A stretch of 64,000 nucleotides of DNA. Source: Acidobacteriota bacterium (GTDB taxonomy: Bacteria; Acidobacteriota; Thermoanaerobaculia; UBA5066; Gp7-AA6). Positions 1-8,718 of this stretch are shown in pieces. Made by a program: the position numbers and the translations under genes. Positions within the stretch are counted from its first letter, which is position 1, and each line of letters begins with the position of its first letter. The notes beneath the pieces were generated by a model that was given only the letters and a program-made list of their open reading frames with translations, was not told the DNA's origin and did not search any database. The stretch spans positions 1-64,000 of the forward strand of contig DAHUXD010000033.1 of assembly GCA_027307335.1 (NCBI GenBank), read 5' to 3'.

Positions 1-938
1 GCGGCGCGCGCGGCGGCGAGGCGGCGGATGCGCGGAAGGCGGCCGGGACGCCGGTCCCGGTCGCGATCCCCGTCCGCGTCGCCGCAGTCGAGCGCGCGAC
101 GCTCGCCGACGAGGTCGCCGCGCCCGGCAAGACCGCCGCGCTCGTGCAGGAGAAGGTCCGCGCGCCGTTCGCGGGGACGCTGACCGAGCTCTTCGTCGCC
201 GACGGCGATCGGGTCCGCCGAGGCCAGACGGTCGGGTTCGTCGTGTCCCGGGACAGCGAGGCGGCGCTCGCCGGCGCGCGCGAGATGGAGCGCCAGGCGT
301 CGACCGACGCCGAGAAGTCGGATGCCGCCCGCGCCGTCGCGCTCGCGGAGAAGGGGCTCGTGCGGGCGCCGCTGACGTCCCCCGGCGACGGCACGGTCCT
401 CGCCCACGCCGCGGCTCGCGGCGACCGGATCACCGAGGACCAGGAGATCCTCACGATCGCGGACGCGGGCTCCGTCGTCTTCCTCGCCGATGTCAACCAG
501 AGCGACCTCGCCCGCATCCGCCGGGGTCAGTCCGCCTCCGTCGAGATCTCGGGCCGCACCGGGCGCGTGGCCGGCACGGTTCACGACGTGCTGCCGGCGG
601 CCAGCGCCGCCGACTTCACCGCGCCGGTGCGGATCGACCTCGCGGGACTGGACGGCGTGCCGCCGCTCGGCCTCTTCGGCTCCGCGCGCATCGCGGTGGC
701 CGAGGCCCGCGACGCGGCCGCGGTGCCGGAGGCCGCGGTCCTGCGCGACGACGTCCACGGCACCTCGCGCGTCGCGGTCGTCGAGAACGGCCACGCCCGC
801 TGGGTCGAGGTCGCGACGGGAATCCGGTCGCGCGGCCTCGTCCAGATCGCGAAGCCGCCGCTCGCGCCGGGGACGCCGGTCGTCGTGGCGGGTCAGGTGG
901 GGCTACCGGACGGCGCGGCCGTCGCCGTGGCGAAGTAG
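1..938 (+). CDS. RND efflux periplasmic adaptor (HlyD/MFP family), 5' end missing
   Basis: The frame is open from the left edge, so this is the C-terminal part (about 311 codons) of a longer gene; the GTG at 144 is an internal valine codon. It shows the two halves of a lipoyl/barrel-sandwich domain (APFAGTLTELFVADGDRVRRG, then a second half around APLTSPGDGTVL and GDRITEDQEIL) joined by an unusually short helical hairpin, followed by the beta-barrel and a membrane-proximal domain ending near GLPDGAAVAVAK. Adaptors of this family link an inner-membrane RND pump to an outer-membrane channel. The pump gene is not in the window; the next gene is convergent. The substrate cannot be told. Confidence 0.85.
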   Translation, partial: GARGGEAADARKAAGTPVPVAIPVRVAAVERATLADEVAAPGKTAALVQEKVRAPFAGTLTELFVADGDRVRRGQTVGFVVSRDSEAALAGAREMERQASTDAEKSDAARAVALAEKGLVRAPLTSPGDGTVLAHAAARGDRITEDQEILTIADAGSVVFLADVNQSDLARIRRGQSASVEISGRTGRVAGTVHDVLPAASAADFTAPVRIDLAGLDGVPPLGLFGSARIAVAEARDAAAVPEAAVLRDDVHGTSRVAVVENGHARWVEVATGIRSRGLVQIAKPPLAPGTPVVVAGQVGLPDGAAVAVAK

Positions 939-948
939 CGGCCCGGCT

Positions 949-1965
949 CTATTCGCCGGCGCGGTCCGGAATCACGAGGATCTTCCCGCCCCGCGGATCG
1001 CAGACGTAGACGTGCCCCCGCTCGTCGGCGGTCGCGCAGTGGCCGCCGGACGCGGTCGGCACCTCGCCCGCGAGGGCGAGCGCGCCGCCCGCGCCGACCG
1101 ACAGGATCGAGAGCGTCGCGCTCTTGCCGCCCGGCAGGTAGAGGTGCCGAAGGCCCGGGCTGTACGCGATGACGTCGACGCCGCTGCCGGCCTTCAGGCG
1201 GCTCAACACCTTTCCGGTCTTCGCGTCGAGCGTCACCCCCGCTCCCTCGCCGCACCCGACGAAGAGAAACGCGCGGTCCGGGTCGAGCGCGAGGCCCCGG
1301 GAGCCCTCGCAGCCGTTCGACCACTTCGCCGCCACCGAGCGGTTGCGGAGCGAGATGGCGACCGTCGTCCCCTTCCACAGGTTCGAGTAGGAGCGGGCGC
1401 GGGCCACGTCGACGATGAGCGCCTCGGGGCCGCCCGGGACCTCGATGTTGCCGTCGTGGATCGGCGCCGGCGGGTTCCCCTCGAGGCGGAAGACCTCGAT
1501 CTTCTCGTCGTCGGGCTCGGTCACCCAGACCTCGCCGGTCGGCGCGACGAAACGCACGTAGTCGGGGTTGCCCGCGAGGCGCGCGGCGGCCGCGACGCGG
1601 CCGTCCTCGGGCTGCATCACGAGGAGGCGCCTCGCGGTCCGATCGATCGCGAAGAGGAAGCCGCGGCCGAAGTCGGCGGAGGTGACTCCATCGTCGTGGC
1701 CGCCCTGGAACGTCTTCTTCTCGGAGAGTCCGGCGAAGGCCTCGACTCGCCAGTCTCCCGGATTGACGAGGAGGAGCGACCCCGTGCCGGCGGCCGGAAT
1801 GATCACGCGGTGGAGCTCTGCGGCGTACGCGAGGTCGTCGAAGCCGACGCCCGACTGCCCTCCCGGGACCGGAATCGCCTCCGGCGCCGGCTGTCCCGAA
1901 ACGACGGTGGTGAGCGTGAGACAAGCCAGGACGCCGAGGGCACTCCGCGCCGAGCGTCTGGTCAT
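949..1965 (-). CDS. Exported beta-propeller protein (YncE/NHL-like), 338 aa
   Basis: The start at 1965 overlaps the DCC gene stop by 4 bp (ATGA), and the frame begins with a signal peptide (MTRRSARSALGVLACLTLTT...). The mature part is made of repeated beta-propeller blades with phrases such as GNPDYVRFV, GPEALIVDV, GSRGLALDPDRAFLFVGC and GHVYVCDPRGGKILVI, typical of periplasmic YncE/SMP-30-like sensors or binding proteins. No catalytic motif is visible. The longer open frame to 2319 is only read-through. Function unknown; co-transcription with the DCC protein is likely from the overlap. Confidence 0.75.
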   Translation of the reverse strand: MTRRSARSALGVLACLTLTTVVSGQPAPEAIPVPGGQSGVGFDDLAYAAELHRVIIPAAGTGSLLLVNPGDWRVEAFAGLSEKKTFQGGHDDGVTSADFGRGFLFAIDRTARRLLVMQPEDGRVAAAARLAGNPDYVRFVAPTGEVWVTEPDDEKIEVFRLEGNPPAPIHDGNIEVPGGPEALIVDVARARSYSNLWKGTTVAISLRNRSVAAKWSNGCEGSRGLALDPDRAFLFVGCGEGAGVTLDAKTGKVLSRLKAGSGVDVIAYSPGLRHLYLPGGKSATLSILSVGAGGALALAGEVPTASGGHCATADERGHVYVCDPRGGKILVIPDRAGE

Positions 1966-2339
1966 GACCGTCCTCCGAGCCCGCAGGAGCGAGAAACGCG
2001 GTATCGGTTGTTGGCGAATGCCCGGTACGCCCGGTTGAAGATCGTGGCCAGTCCCGGCGCGACGGACAGGAGATACGCGGGATAGGCCCACCAGATCCTC
2101 TTCATCGCGACGCGATAAACGTCGGCGCCCTCGACGATCGACCCGTCCCCCGTCAGGAGGCGCAGGTCGTCGAGAAGTCTGTCTTCGCGGAGAGGGAGAC
2201 GTTCGCGCACCCAGTCGGCCTGCAAAGGCGCGATCCCGAATCCCCGCTTCGCGAGGGTCGGGCCCCAGAATTTCACCCAGCTGCTGCAGAAGCCGCAGGC
2301 GCCGTCGTACAGCACCCATCCCTCGAGGGCGCGGGTCAT
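1962..2339 (-). CDS. Thiol-disulfide oxidoreductase, DCC family (DUF393), 125 aa
   Basis: Residues 9-18 read VLYDGACGFC, the DxCxxC-type signature that gives the DCC family its name; the length (125 aa) is normal for the family. These are small thioredoxin-like proteins thought to do thiol-disulfide exchange, but their partners are poorly known. The gene lies 4 bp from the DUF2071 gene upstream and overlaps the beta-propeller gene downstream, so the three are probably one operon. Confidence 0.85.
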   Translation of the reverse strand: MTRALEGWVLYDGACGFCSSWVKFWGPTLAKRGFGIAPLQADWVRERLPLREDRLLDDLRLLTGDGSIVEGADVYRVAMKRIWWAYPAYLLSVAPGLATIFNRAYRAFANNRYRVSRSCGLGGRS

Positions 2340-2343
2340 CGAA

Positions 2344-3090
2344 TCACAGACGCCGCGCGGCGTGCACGCTCACGGAGGAGCCTTCCGCGAGGAAGGCGCT
2401 CGACGGCGGGACCGAGAGCACCTCGGCGAGTGCGGGGCCATAGAGATCTCGAGCGTCGCACCGAAGCTCGGCGTGCTCGCTTTCCAGGATTCTCCATCGC
2501 GGGTGCTCCACACGGTACTCGAGGGTGCCACCGTCTCGCTGTCGAGCGTATCCCCAATAGTGCTCCGCCAGGAACTCCGCCTCCGAGCCCTCGACGAGCG
2601 GCCTGGGATCCCCGCGCGCCTCCAGGCGAAGGCGCCCGTGGCGATCCCCCGAGCCCCACCAGTACACGACCGTCGATCGACGGCCCGGCGCCGGCTCGTT
2701 CTCCACGCGATGCCCCATGGGAACCGCGACGTAGTTTTCGTTGTAGAGGCCCCTCGCCACGAGCGCAATCATCCGCCGCGGCACCAGCTCCTTCACGAAG
2801 ACGACCGCGCGGCGCCAGCCGTCCTCCGCGCGCCTCCGGACGTAGAAACGAAGGTTGACCTCCTCGAAAGTCCGATGCCACGGGATCGGCACGCCTCGGA
2901 TCCTCGTGTTCCGGAACAGAAAGCCGACGACGCTGACGAGTGTCCGGCCGTCGAACCGATCGAGCTCGGTTCCCTCCGGAACGAGTGGCTGGAGCGACCG
3001 CGGATCCGCCTCGTAGTGGAGCATGGCGAGATGCCGCCATTCCGCCGTCAGGAAGGGCCGGTCGGGCGCTGGCGCGTCCGGGCGGGACAC
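2344..3090 (-). CDS. DUF2071 (YqjF-like) protein, 248 aa
   Basis: The protein has the DUF2071 pattern: an N-terminal FLTAEWRHLAMLHYEADP block, a middle stretch with LVSVVGFLFRNTRIRGVPIP and a late acidic/aromatic part with YWGYARQRDGGTLEYRVEHP. I chose the GTG at 3090 because the frame upstream of it overlaps the reverse side of the REC-EAL gene and is low complexity; no strong ribosome binding site decides it. The family is related by fold to acetoacetate decarboxylase, but no enzymatic role is established for it. Confidence 0.75.
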   Translation of the reverse strand: MSRPDAPAPDRPFLTAEWRHLAMLHYEADPRSLQPLVPEGTELDRFDGRTLVSVVGFLFRNTRIRGVPIPWHRTFEEVNLRFYVRRRAEDGWRRAVVFVKELVPRRMIALVARGLYNENYVAVPMGHRVENEPAPGRRSTVVYWWGSGDRHGRLRLEARGDPRPLVEGSEAEFLAEHYWGYARQRDGGTLEYRVEHPRWRILESEHAELRCDARDLYGPALAEVLSVPPSSAFLAEGSSVSVHAARRL

Positions 3091-3115
3091 GGGGCAAGAA
3101 TATCCGGGCCGGCAC

Positions 3116-4810
3116 CTAGCGCGAGGTGCGGATGCGGCCCGTGAACTCGCGGGCGGGCGCGTCGGCCGGCGTTTCGGCGGGGACGCCGAGGTAGAAGCCC
3201 TGACCGTACGGGATGCCGAGCTTCCGGCATTGCTCGAGGTCCTCGGGCGTCTCGAGGCCCTCGGCGACACACACGGCGTCGATGCGCCTGGCGAGGTTGA
3301 CGAGCATCTCGACGACGTCGCGCTTGATCGTGTCGCTGCGCAGGCCCGTGACGAGCGTGTTCGCGACCTTGATGAAGTCCGGCTTCAGCTCCGCGATCGC
3401 CTGGAGCGACGCGTAGCCGGACCCCGCGTCGTCGATGGCGACCCGGAACCCGCGGGAACGCAGCTCGGAGAGCGCCTCGCGGAAGACGGGCAGGTCGCGG
3501 ATCGCGGAACGCTCCGTCACCTCGAGCACGACGGGGTGGCGCGTCGCGAAGAGCGGCGCGATGGCCTGCGGCCCTTCGCGCGGCAGCCGCGCGACCGAGG
3601 ACGCCTCGACGTTGATGAAGAGGTGGCCGGGCACGGCGGGCGCGTAGTGGGACGCGGAGGACGCGAGGCAGAGCTGCTCGAGCTCCCACGTCGCTTCCTG
3701 CTCGCCGGCGAACTGGAAGAGCAGCTCGGGACTCTCGAACGCGCTGTCGACGGGGCCGCGGGTCAGCGCCTCGTGGCCGAACAGGTCGAGGGTCTCGAGG
3801 CGGAAGATCGGCTGGTACACCGTGCGCACGCGCTTGCGCCGGAGGATGTCCTTGAACGTCTCGCGCAGGAGCGTCTGGCGCTCCTCCTCCTTCGTCGTCG
3901 CGACGCCGATCGCCTGGCGGAGCGCGCGGTAGACGAGGCGCTCGACCCGCATCTGGGGATTCGGACGCAGCAGCGCGTGGCCCACGAACACCCCGATGCG
4001 CTTGTGGATCCGGGCTCCGAACGCCTCGTCGAGCGAGCCGCGCAGGGTCTCCTCCACCTGGCGCGCCTTGCGCTGGAGGCGCACGGCCGCGTCGTCGCCG
4101 CCGTCGAGCGACGCGAACACGTAGAAGTCCGAGCCGCCGGCGCGGTTCACCGCGACGAAGTCCTCGGCCGCGAAGATCGTGCCGAACATGCGCCGCAGCG
4201 TGCGGGCCGTGTGGCGCAGCAGCGAATCGAAGACCTCCCAGCCGTACGCCTCCTCGATGTGGCTGTACTGCTCGACGTCGATGTAGAGAACGCCCATGTC
4301 GCGGTTGTCGAGCAGGCGATCCCGCAGCGCGTCCACGATGACGGGCACCGTCGGGAGCTCGGTGACCGTGTCGAACAGGAGGTTCTTGTAGCGCATCTCC
4401 TCGTTCTCGGCCGTGAGGAACGAGGGCGGCGACTCGCGCTTCTCGTCGAGGAGCCGGCGCACCGTGGACAGGAGCTTCTTGCGGGTGAACGGCTTGGTAA
4501 TGTAATCGTCGGCGCCGACCTGCATCCCGGTGATCAGGTCGCGGATCTCCGCCTTCACCGTCAGCATCGCGATCGGGATCTGGCGCGTCTCGGGCGCGCT
4601 CTTCAAGGTCGTGCAGACCTCCCAGCCCGAGAGCTCCGGCATCATCACGTCGAGGAGGATCAGGTCGGGCTTGCCCTCGATCGCCTTCTCGACGCCCTCG
4701 CGTCCGTTGCGGGCGAGCAGCGCCGTGTAGCCCGCGTTGTCGAGGATGGTCTGAACGATGAGGAGCACGTCCTCGTCGTCGTCGACGATGAGAATCTTCT
4801 CGGCAGCCAT
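3116..4810 (-). CDS. Response regulator: REC - degenerate GGDEF - EAL, 564 aa
   Basis: Residues 1-120 form a receiver domain with the acidic pocket VDDDED, the phospho-acceptor Asp54 (LLDVMMPE) and Lys106 (ITKPFT). Residues about 145-310 look like a GGDEF domain in which the signature is reduced to AGGSD, so cyclase activity is unlikely. The C-terminal EAL domain keeps the residues expected of an active cyclic-di-GMP phosphodiesterase: EALTRGP, FINVE, LEVTE, DDAGSGYASL, DFIKV, AEGLE and YGQGF. It probably lowers cyclic-di-GMP in response to a histidine kinase that is not encoded here. The upstream gene apt is only 18 bp away. Confidence 0.9.
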   Translation of the reverse strand: MAAEKILIVDDDEDVLLIVQTILDNAGYTALLARNGREGVEKAIEGKPDLILLDVMMPELSGWEVCTTLKSAPETRQIPIAMLTVKAEIRDLITGMQVGADDYITKPFTRKKLLSTVRRLLDEKRESPPSFLTAENEEMRYKNLLFDTVTELPTVPVIVDALRDRLLDNRDMGVLYIDVEQYSHIEEAYGWEVFDSLLRHTARTLRRMFGTIFAAEDFVAVNRAGGSDFYVFASLDGGDDAAVRLQRKARQVEETLRGSLDEAFGARIHKRIGVFVGHALLRPNPQMRVERLVYRALRQAIGVATTKEEERQTLLRETFKDILRRKRVRTVYQPIFRLETLDLFGHEALTRGPVDSAFESPELLFQFAGEQEATWELEQLCLASSASHYAPAVPGHLFINVEASSVARLPREGPQAIAPLFATRHPVVLEVTERSAIRDLPVFREALSELRSRGFRVAIDDAGSGYASLQAIAELKPDFIKVANTLVTGLRSDTIKRDVVEMLVNLARRIDAVCVAEGLETPEDLEQCRKLGIPYGQGFYLGVPAETPADAPAREFTGRIRTSR

Positions 4811-4828
4811 GGAGGGGGAAGCGCGGGA

Positions 4829-5356
4829 TTATAGCATCAGCACGGCGTGGGCCTGCCGGGCACCGAGCTTGGAGCGGCCGCCGAGCGCGCCGAGCTCGAT
4901 GAAGACGCTCACGCCGAGCACCTCGGCGCCGAGCTTCTCCGCGAGGTCAATGGCCGCACGAGCCGTGCCCCCCGTCGCGAGCACGTCGTCGACGATGAGC
5001 ACGCGCTCCCCGCGCCCGAACGCGTCGGAGTGGACCTCCAGCCGGTCCTTCCCGTACTCGAGGCCGTAGGCGACGCTCTCGGTCATGCGCGGCAGCTTGC
5101 CGGGCTTGCGCGCCGGCACGATGCCGACGTGCAGCTCGCGCGCGAGCGCTGCCCCGAAGAGGAAGCCGCGTGCCTCGATCCCGAGGACCTTGTCCGGGCG
5201 CAGGCGCCGGAAGGGCTCGGCCATCGCCTTCACGGCGGCGAGGAACGCATCGGGCGCGGCGAGGAGCGGCGTGACGTCGCGGAAGAGAATGCCGGGGCTC
5301 GGGAAGTCGGGCACGTCGCGGATGAACGGGCGGAAATCGGTCATGGTCTCAGTCAT
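4829..5356 (-). CDS. apt: Adenine phosphoribosyltransferase, 175 aa
   Basis: Apt converts adenine and PRPP to AMP in purine salvage. The PRPP-binding loop [13 protein letters not shown] is near residue 120, and the N-terminal [18 protein letters not shown] and the [14 protein letters not shown] segments are diagnostic for Apt among type I PRTases. The length matches the family. The start at 5356 overlaps the acylphosphatase stop (ATGA); an in-frame ATG four codons later is an alternative. It is the last gene of the pcm-acylphosphatase-apt operon. Confidence 0.95.
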   Translation of the reverse strand: MTETMTDFRPFIRDVPDFPSPGILFRDVTPLLAAPDAFLAAVKAMAEPFRRLRPDKVLGIEARGFLFGAALARELHVGIVPARKPGKLPRMTESVAYGLEYGKDRLEVHSDAFGRGERVLIVDDVLATGGTARAAIDLAEKLGAEVLGVSVFIELGALGGRSKLGARQAHAVLML

Positions 5357-5622
5357 CGTCTCACCTCGAAATCGGAGAGTCCTTCGCCGGCCGCCTCCTC
5401 GACGACGACCTCGTCGACGCGCGACCCCGACGGGCCCTGCGAGAGTTGCGCGAGGTACTCCGCCACGGCCCTCTCGTCGCCCTCGGCGACCGTCTCGACG
5501 GCGCCGTCGGAGCGGTTGCGCACCCAGCCCCGGACGCCGAGCGAGCGCGCGGTCTTCTCCGCGAACCAGCGGAAGCCGACGCCCTGGACGACGCCGCGGA
5601 CGACCGCGCGGCGCACCGTCAC
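5353..5622 (-). CDS. Acylphosphatase, 89 aa
   Basis: A short gene starting with GTG at 5622, overlapping pcm by 4 bp. It carries the acylphosphatase signature: [14 protein letters not shown] (anion-binding loop with the catalytic Arg) and [12 protein letters not shown] (with the catalytic Asn). The enzyme hydrolyses acyl phosphates such as carbamoyl phosphate and 1,3-bisphosphoglycerate. The reading frame is much longer upstream, but the rest of that frame lies inside pcm and is not protein-like. Confidence 0.9.
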   Translation of the reverse strand: MTVRRAVVRGVVQGVGFRWFAEKTARSLGVRGWVRNRSDGAVETVAEGDERAVAEYLAQLSQGPSGSRVDEVVVEEAAGEGLSDFEVRR

Positions 5623-6326
5623 GCGGGCGACCCCGCGAAGCGCCCGAGCAGCGGCACGAACGTCACGTCCTCCGCCTCCTCCTGCGCATAGTCGTTCTTG
5701 CGCTTCCGGATCACCCGGAGGCGCTGCCGGTCCCGCGGCCCGACCGGCACGACGAGCCGCCCCCCGACCGCGAGCTGCGCGAGGAGGGGCTCCGGGACGG
5801 TCTCGGTGCCGGCGGTGACGAGGATCCGGTCGTAGGGCGCCGCGGCCGGGTAGCCATAGGTGCCGTCGAAGCACTTGACCGACACGTTGTGGAAGCCGAG
5901 GCCCGCCAGGAGGGCCGCGGCGCTCCGGGCGAGCTCGTCGATCCGCTCGAGCGAGTAGACGCTCCGCGCGAGCTTCCCGAGCACGGCCGTCTGGTACCCG
6001 GATCCCGAGCCGATCTCGAGCACCTTGTGCTCCGCGGTCACGCCGAGGCGCTGCGTCATCAGGCCGACGACGTAGGGCTGCGAGATCGTCTGCCCGTGGC
6101 CGATCGGGAGCGAGTGGTCCCCGTAGGCGCGGGCGCGGAGCGGCTCGGGAACGAACGCGTGCCGCGGCACCTCCGACATGGCGGCGAGGACGCGGGGATC
6201 GTCGACGCCGCGGGGCGCCACGAAGCGGGCGACCATCTCGCGCCGCAGGGACTCCTCCCGGCTCGCGGCCGGGTCCCTGCGCTCGCGCGGCGACATCGCC
6301 GGAATGATAGCAGGCGGGGCCTCCAC
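5619..6326 (-). CDS. pcm: Protein-L-isoaspartate O-methyltransferase, 235 aa
   Basis: A SAM-dependent repair methyltransferase for isoaspartyl residues in aged proteins. Visible motifs are [24 protein letters not shown] with [10 protein letters not shown] (substrate side), the SAM loop [14 protein letters not shown], and the family-specific [27 protein letters not shown]. The start could be 6326 or the ATG at 6296 (MSPRERRDP), which gives a length nearer the family norm. It heads an operon with acylphosphatase and apt. Confidence 0.93.
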   Translation of the reverse strand: MEAPPAIIPAMSPRERRDPAASREESLRREMVARFVAPRGVDDPRVLAAMSEVPRHAFVPEPLRARAYGDHSLPIGHGQTISQPYVVGLMTQRLGVTAEHKVLEIGSGSGYQTAVLGKLARSVYSLERIDELARSAAALLAGLGFHNVSVKCFDGTYGYPAAAPYDRILVTAGTETVPEPLLAQLAVGGRLVVPVGPRDRQRLRVIRKRKNDYAQEEAEDVTFVPLLGRFAGSPA

Positions 6327-6436
6327 CCGGGGAATCCGCGACGGCCGCGAAGCGTTGTGCCTTCGGCTTGTAGAATGGGAAAAGTCTCCCGGGCTCGATC
6401 GAGGCCCGGGTTCCTTCGCGGATCGAGGAGGCGGAG

Positions 6437-8497
6437 TTGGCGGAGACCCAGTCCATGGCCGAGGCGGCGCGGGAGCCGCGCCTGCCGGGCGTCTCGCGGG
6501 AAGAAGTCAAGCGGTGGTACGCCCTCATGCATCTCGGGCGCGTGATCGACGACCGGGCGCCGAACTACCTGAAGCAGGGGCTGGGCTGGAGCTACCACGC
6601 GCCCGCCGCCGGGCACGACGCGATCCAGCTCGCGCTCGGCCTGACGTTCCGGCCCGGCCGGGACTACCTCTTCCCCTACTACCGCGACCTGACGACCTGC
6701 CTCGCGGCCGGGCTGACGGCGGAGGAGATCATCTGGAACGGCATGTCGAAGGCGAGCGACGTCGCCTCCGGCGGCCGGCACATGTCGAACCACTTCGCCA
6801 AGCCCGCGATCGGCATCCAGAACGTGTCGTCCAGCGTCTCGAATCACGCCCAGCACGCGGCCGGGCTCGGCCGGGCGGTGAAGACCTACCACCGCGACTC
6901 GATCGTGTTCTGCTCGGTCGGCGAGTCCTCGACGTCGGAGGGGTACTTCTCCGAGGCGATCAACGGCGCCTCGCGCGAGAAGCTGCCGGTCGTCTTCGTC
7001 GTCCAGGACAACGCGTACGGCATCTCGGTGCCGAAGAGCGACCAGACCGCGAACCTCTACGCCTCCGACAACTTCTCAGGCTACAAGAACGTCCGGATCA
7101 TCCACGCCGACGGCCTCGACGTCTTCGACTCGTTCCGCGCGATACGCGAGGCGGTCGCGTACGTGAAGTCGGGGGCGGGCATCGCGATCGTCCACGCGCG
7201 GTGCGTGCGGATCCACTCGCACTCCAACTCCGACCGGCACGAGCTCTACCGGACCCCGGAAGAGCTCGCCGCGGCGAAGGCCGCCGACCCGGTCCCCCGC
7301 TTCCGCAAGCTCCTCCTGGACACCGGGCTCCTCTCGGAGGAGGAGCTCGCCGCGATCGAGGCGGGCAACGAGAAGACGTACGAGGAGGCGTCCGACCGCG
7401 CGCGCCAGGCGCCGGACCCGGATCCCGCCACGATCCACGACCACGTGGTGCCGGAGCCGTGGCGCCCCGAGCGCTGGCCGGAGGGACTGCCCGACGGCGG
7501 CGGCGAGCCGCTCACGATGGTCCAGGCGATCAACGCCACGCTGAAGGAGGAGTTCCGCGCGAACCCGGACACCTTCATCTGGGGCCAGGACGTCGCATAC
7601 CGCGAGAAGGGCGGCGTCTTCAACGCGACGAAGGGCATGCAGCAGGAGTTCGGCGTGGCGCGCGTCTTCAACGGACCGATCGCCGAGGACTACATCATGG
7701 GGACGGCCGACGGCTTCTGTCGCCTCTCCGACCGCATCCGCGTCGTCGTCGAGGGCGCGGAGTTCGCCGACTACTTCTGGCCGGCGGCCGAGCAGATGGT
7801 CGAGATGTCGCACGAGTACTGGCGCACGAACGGCCAGTACGCCCCGAACGTCACGGTCCGACTCGCCTCCGGCGGGTACATCGGCGGCGGGCTCTACCAC
7901 TCCCAGAACATCGAGGGCTGGCTGACGACTCTGCCCGGGATCCGAGTGGTCGTGCCCGCGTTCGCGGACGACGCGGCCGGGCTCCTGCGCACCGCGATCC
8001 GCTCGCGCGGCGTCACGCTCTACCTCGAGCCGAAGTTCCTCTACAACAACCCGATGGCGAAGGCGCCCGTCCCGGCGGAGTTCGCCGTGCCGTTCGGGAA
8101 GGCGCGGCTTCGACGCGAGGGGACCGACCTCTCGATCATCGCGTACGGCACGCCCGTCCACTTCGCGCTCGAGGCCGCGAAAGCGCTCGAGAAGGAGGGC
8201 GTCTCCGTCGAGGTGCTCGACCTGCGGTCGCTCGTGCCGCTGGACCACGCGGCCGTGCTCGCCACCGTGAAGAAGACGTCGCGGGTCTTGATCGCGCACG
8301 AGGACAAGGTCCACGGCGGCTTCGGCGGCGAGGTCGCGGCGTGGATCCAGGAACACGCGTTCGAATTCCTCGACGCGCCGGTCGGCCGCGTCGGCTCGGA
8401 GTTCACGCCCGTCGGCTTCAACCGGATCCTCGAGCGCGCCATCCTGCCGAACACCGAGAAGGTCCTCGCGGCCGCCCGCAAGGTCCTGGCCTACTGA
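6437..8497 (+). CDS. 2-oxo acid (branched-chain type) dehydrogenase E1, fused alpha-beta subunits, 686 aa
   Basis: This thiamine-diphosphate enzyme decarboxylates branched-chain 2-oxo acids and passes the acyl group to a lipoyl E2. Residues about 20-340 are the alpha part (HAPAAGHDAIQLALG, then GESSTSEGYFSEAING and VFVVQDNAYGIS as the TPP site); residues about 360-686 are the beta part (MVQAINATLKEEF, FIWGQDVAYREKGGVF, GGYIGGGLYHSQNIEGWLTT, EVLDLRSLVPLD). Single-chain alpha-beta fusions are a known variant. The TTG at 6437 sits just after a strong AGGAGGCGGAG ribosome binding site; an ATG at 6455 is the alternative. No E2 or E3 gene is adjacent. A palindromic repeat begins directly after the stop. 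Confidence 0.9.
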   Translation: MAETQSMAEAAREPRLPGVSREEVKRWYALMHLGRVIDDRAPNYLKQGLGWSYHAPAAGHDAIQLALGLTFRPGRDYLFPYYRDLTTCLAAGLTAEEIIWNGMSKASDVASGGRHMSNHFAKPAIGIQNVSSSVSNHAQHAAGLGRAVKTYHRDSIVFCSVGESSTSEGYFSEAINGASREKLPVVFVVQDNAYGISVPKSDQTANLYASDNFSGYKNVRIIHADGLDVFDSFRAIREAVAYVKSGAGIAIVHARCVRIHSHSNSDRHELYRTPEELAAAKAADPVPRFRKLLLDTGLLSEEELAAIEAGNEKTYEEASDRARQAPDPDPATIHDHVVPEPWRPERWPEGLPDGGGEPLTMVQAINATLKEEFRANPDTFIWGQDVAYREKGGVFNATKGMQQEFGVARVFNGPIAEDYIMGTADGFCRLSDRIRVVVEGAEFADYFWPAAEQMVEMSHEYWRTNGQYAPNVTVRLASGGYIGGGLYHSQNIEGWLTTLPGIRVVVPAFADDAAGLLRTAIRSRGVTLYLEPKFLYNNPMAKAPVPAEFAVPFGKARLRREGTDLSIIAYGTPVHFALEAAKALEKEGVSVEVLDLRSLVPLDHAAVLATVKKTSRVLIAHEDKVHGGFGGEVAAWIQEHAFEFLDAPVGRVGSEFTPVGFNRILERAILPNTEKVLAAARKVLAY

Positions 8498-8498
8498 T

Positions 8499-8665
8499 GG
8501 GGTCAGGTCTCTGAAAATGTGACTTTGCGGTTTCTCTCGTCACCGGCCTCTCTTCCAGTCCCGTTTCCGAACTCAAGATAGGCATCCGGTCTCCCGAGGT
8601 CGTGAATTGCAGGTGTTTTCGACGACCACACTGCTCGAAGGTCACACTTTCAGAGACCTGACCCC
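8499..8665. repeat. MITE-like palindromic element, GGGGTCAG family, 167 bp
   Basis: The element starts two bases after the E1 stop codon and has 25-bp terminal inverted repeats (GGGGTCAGGTCTCTGA at the left end, its complement at the right end) that match at 24 of 25 positions. The roughly 115 bp inside have no reading frame of note. Similar ends occur at 15046-15111 and, in shorter form, at 16904-16927. Such elements are usually mobilised in trans, for example by REP-associated Y1 transposases, but no transposase is in the window. Confidence 0.85.
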
Positions 8666-8718
8666 AAATATGATCCCGGTCATGGGCGCTTTGGGCGTTT
8701 CGCGCCATCGTCCGGTTC

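Noticed and set aside
7076-8356. 426-aa reverse-strand open frame under the E1 gene
   Set aside because: Arg/Val/Leu-rich shadow typical of high-GC coding DNA; the E1 frame has full-length homology features.
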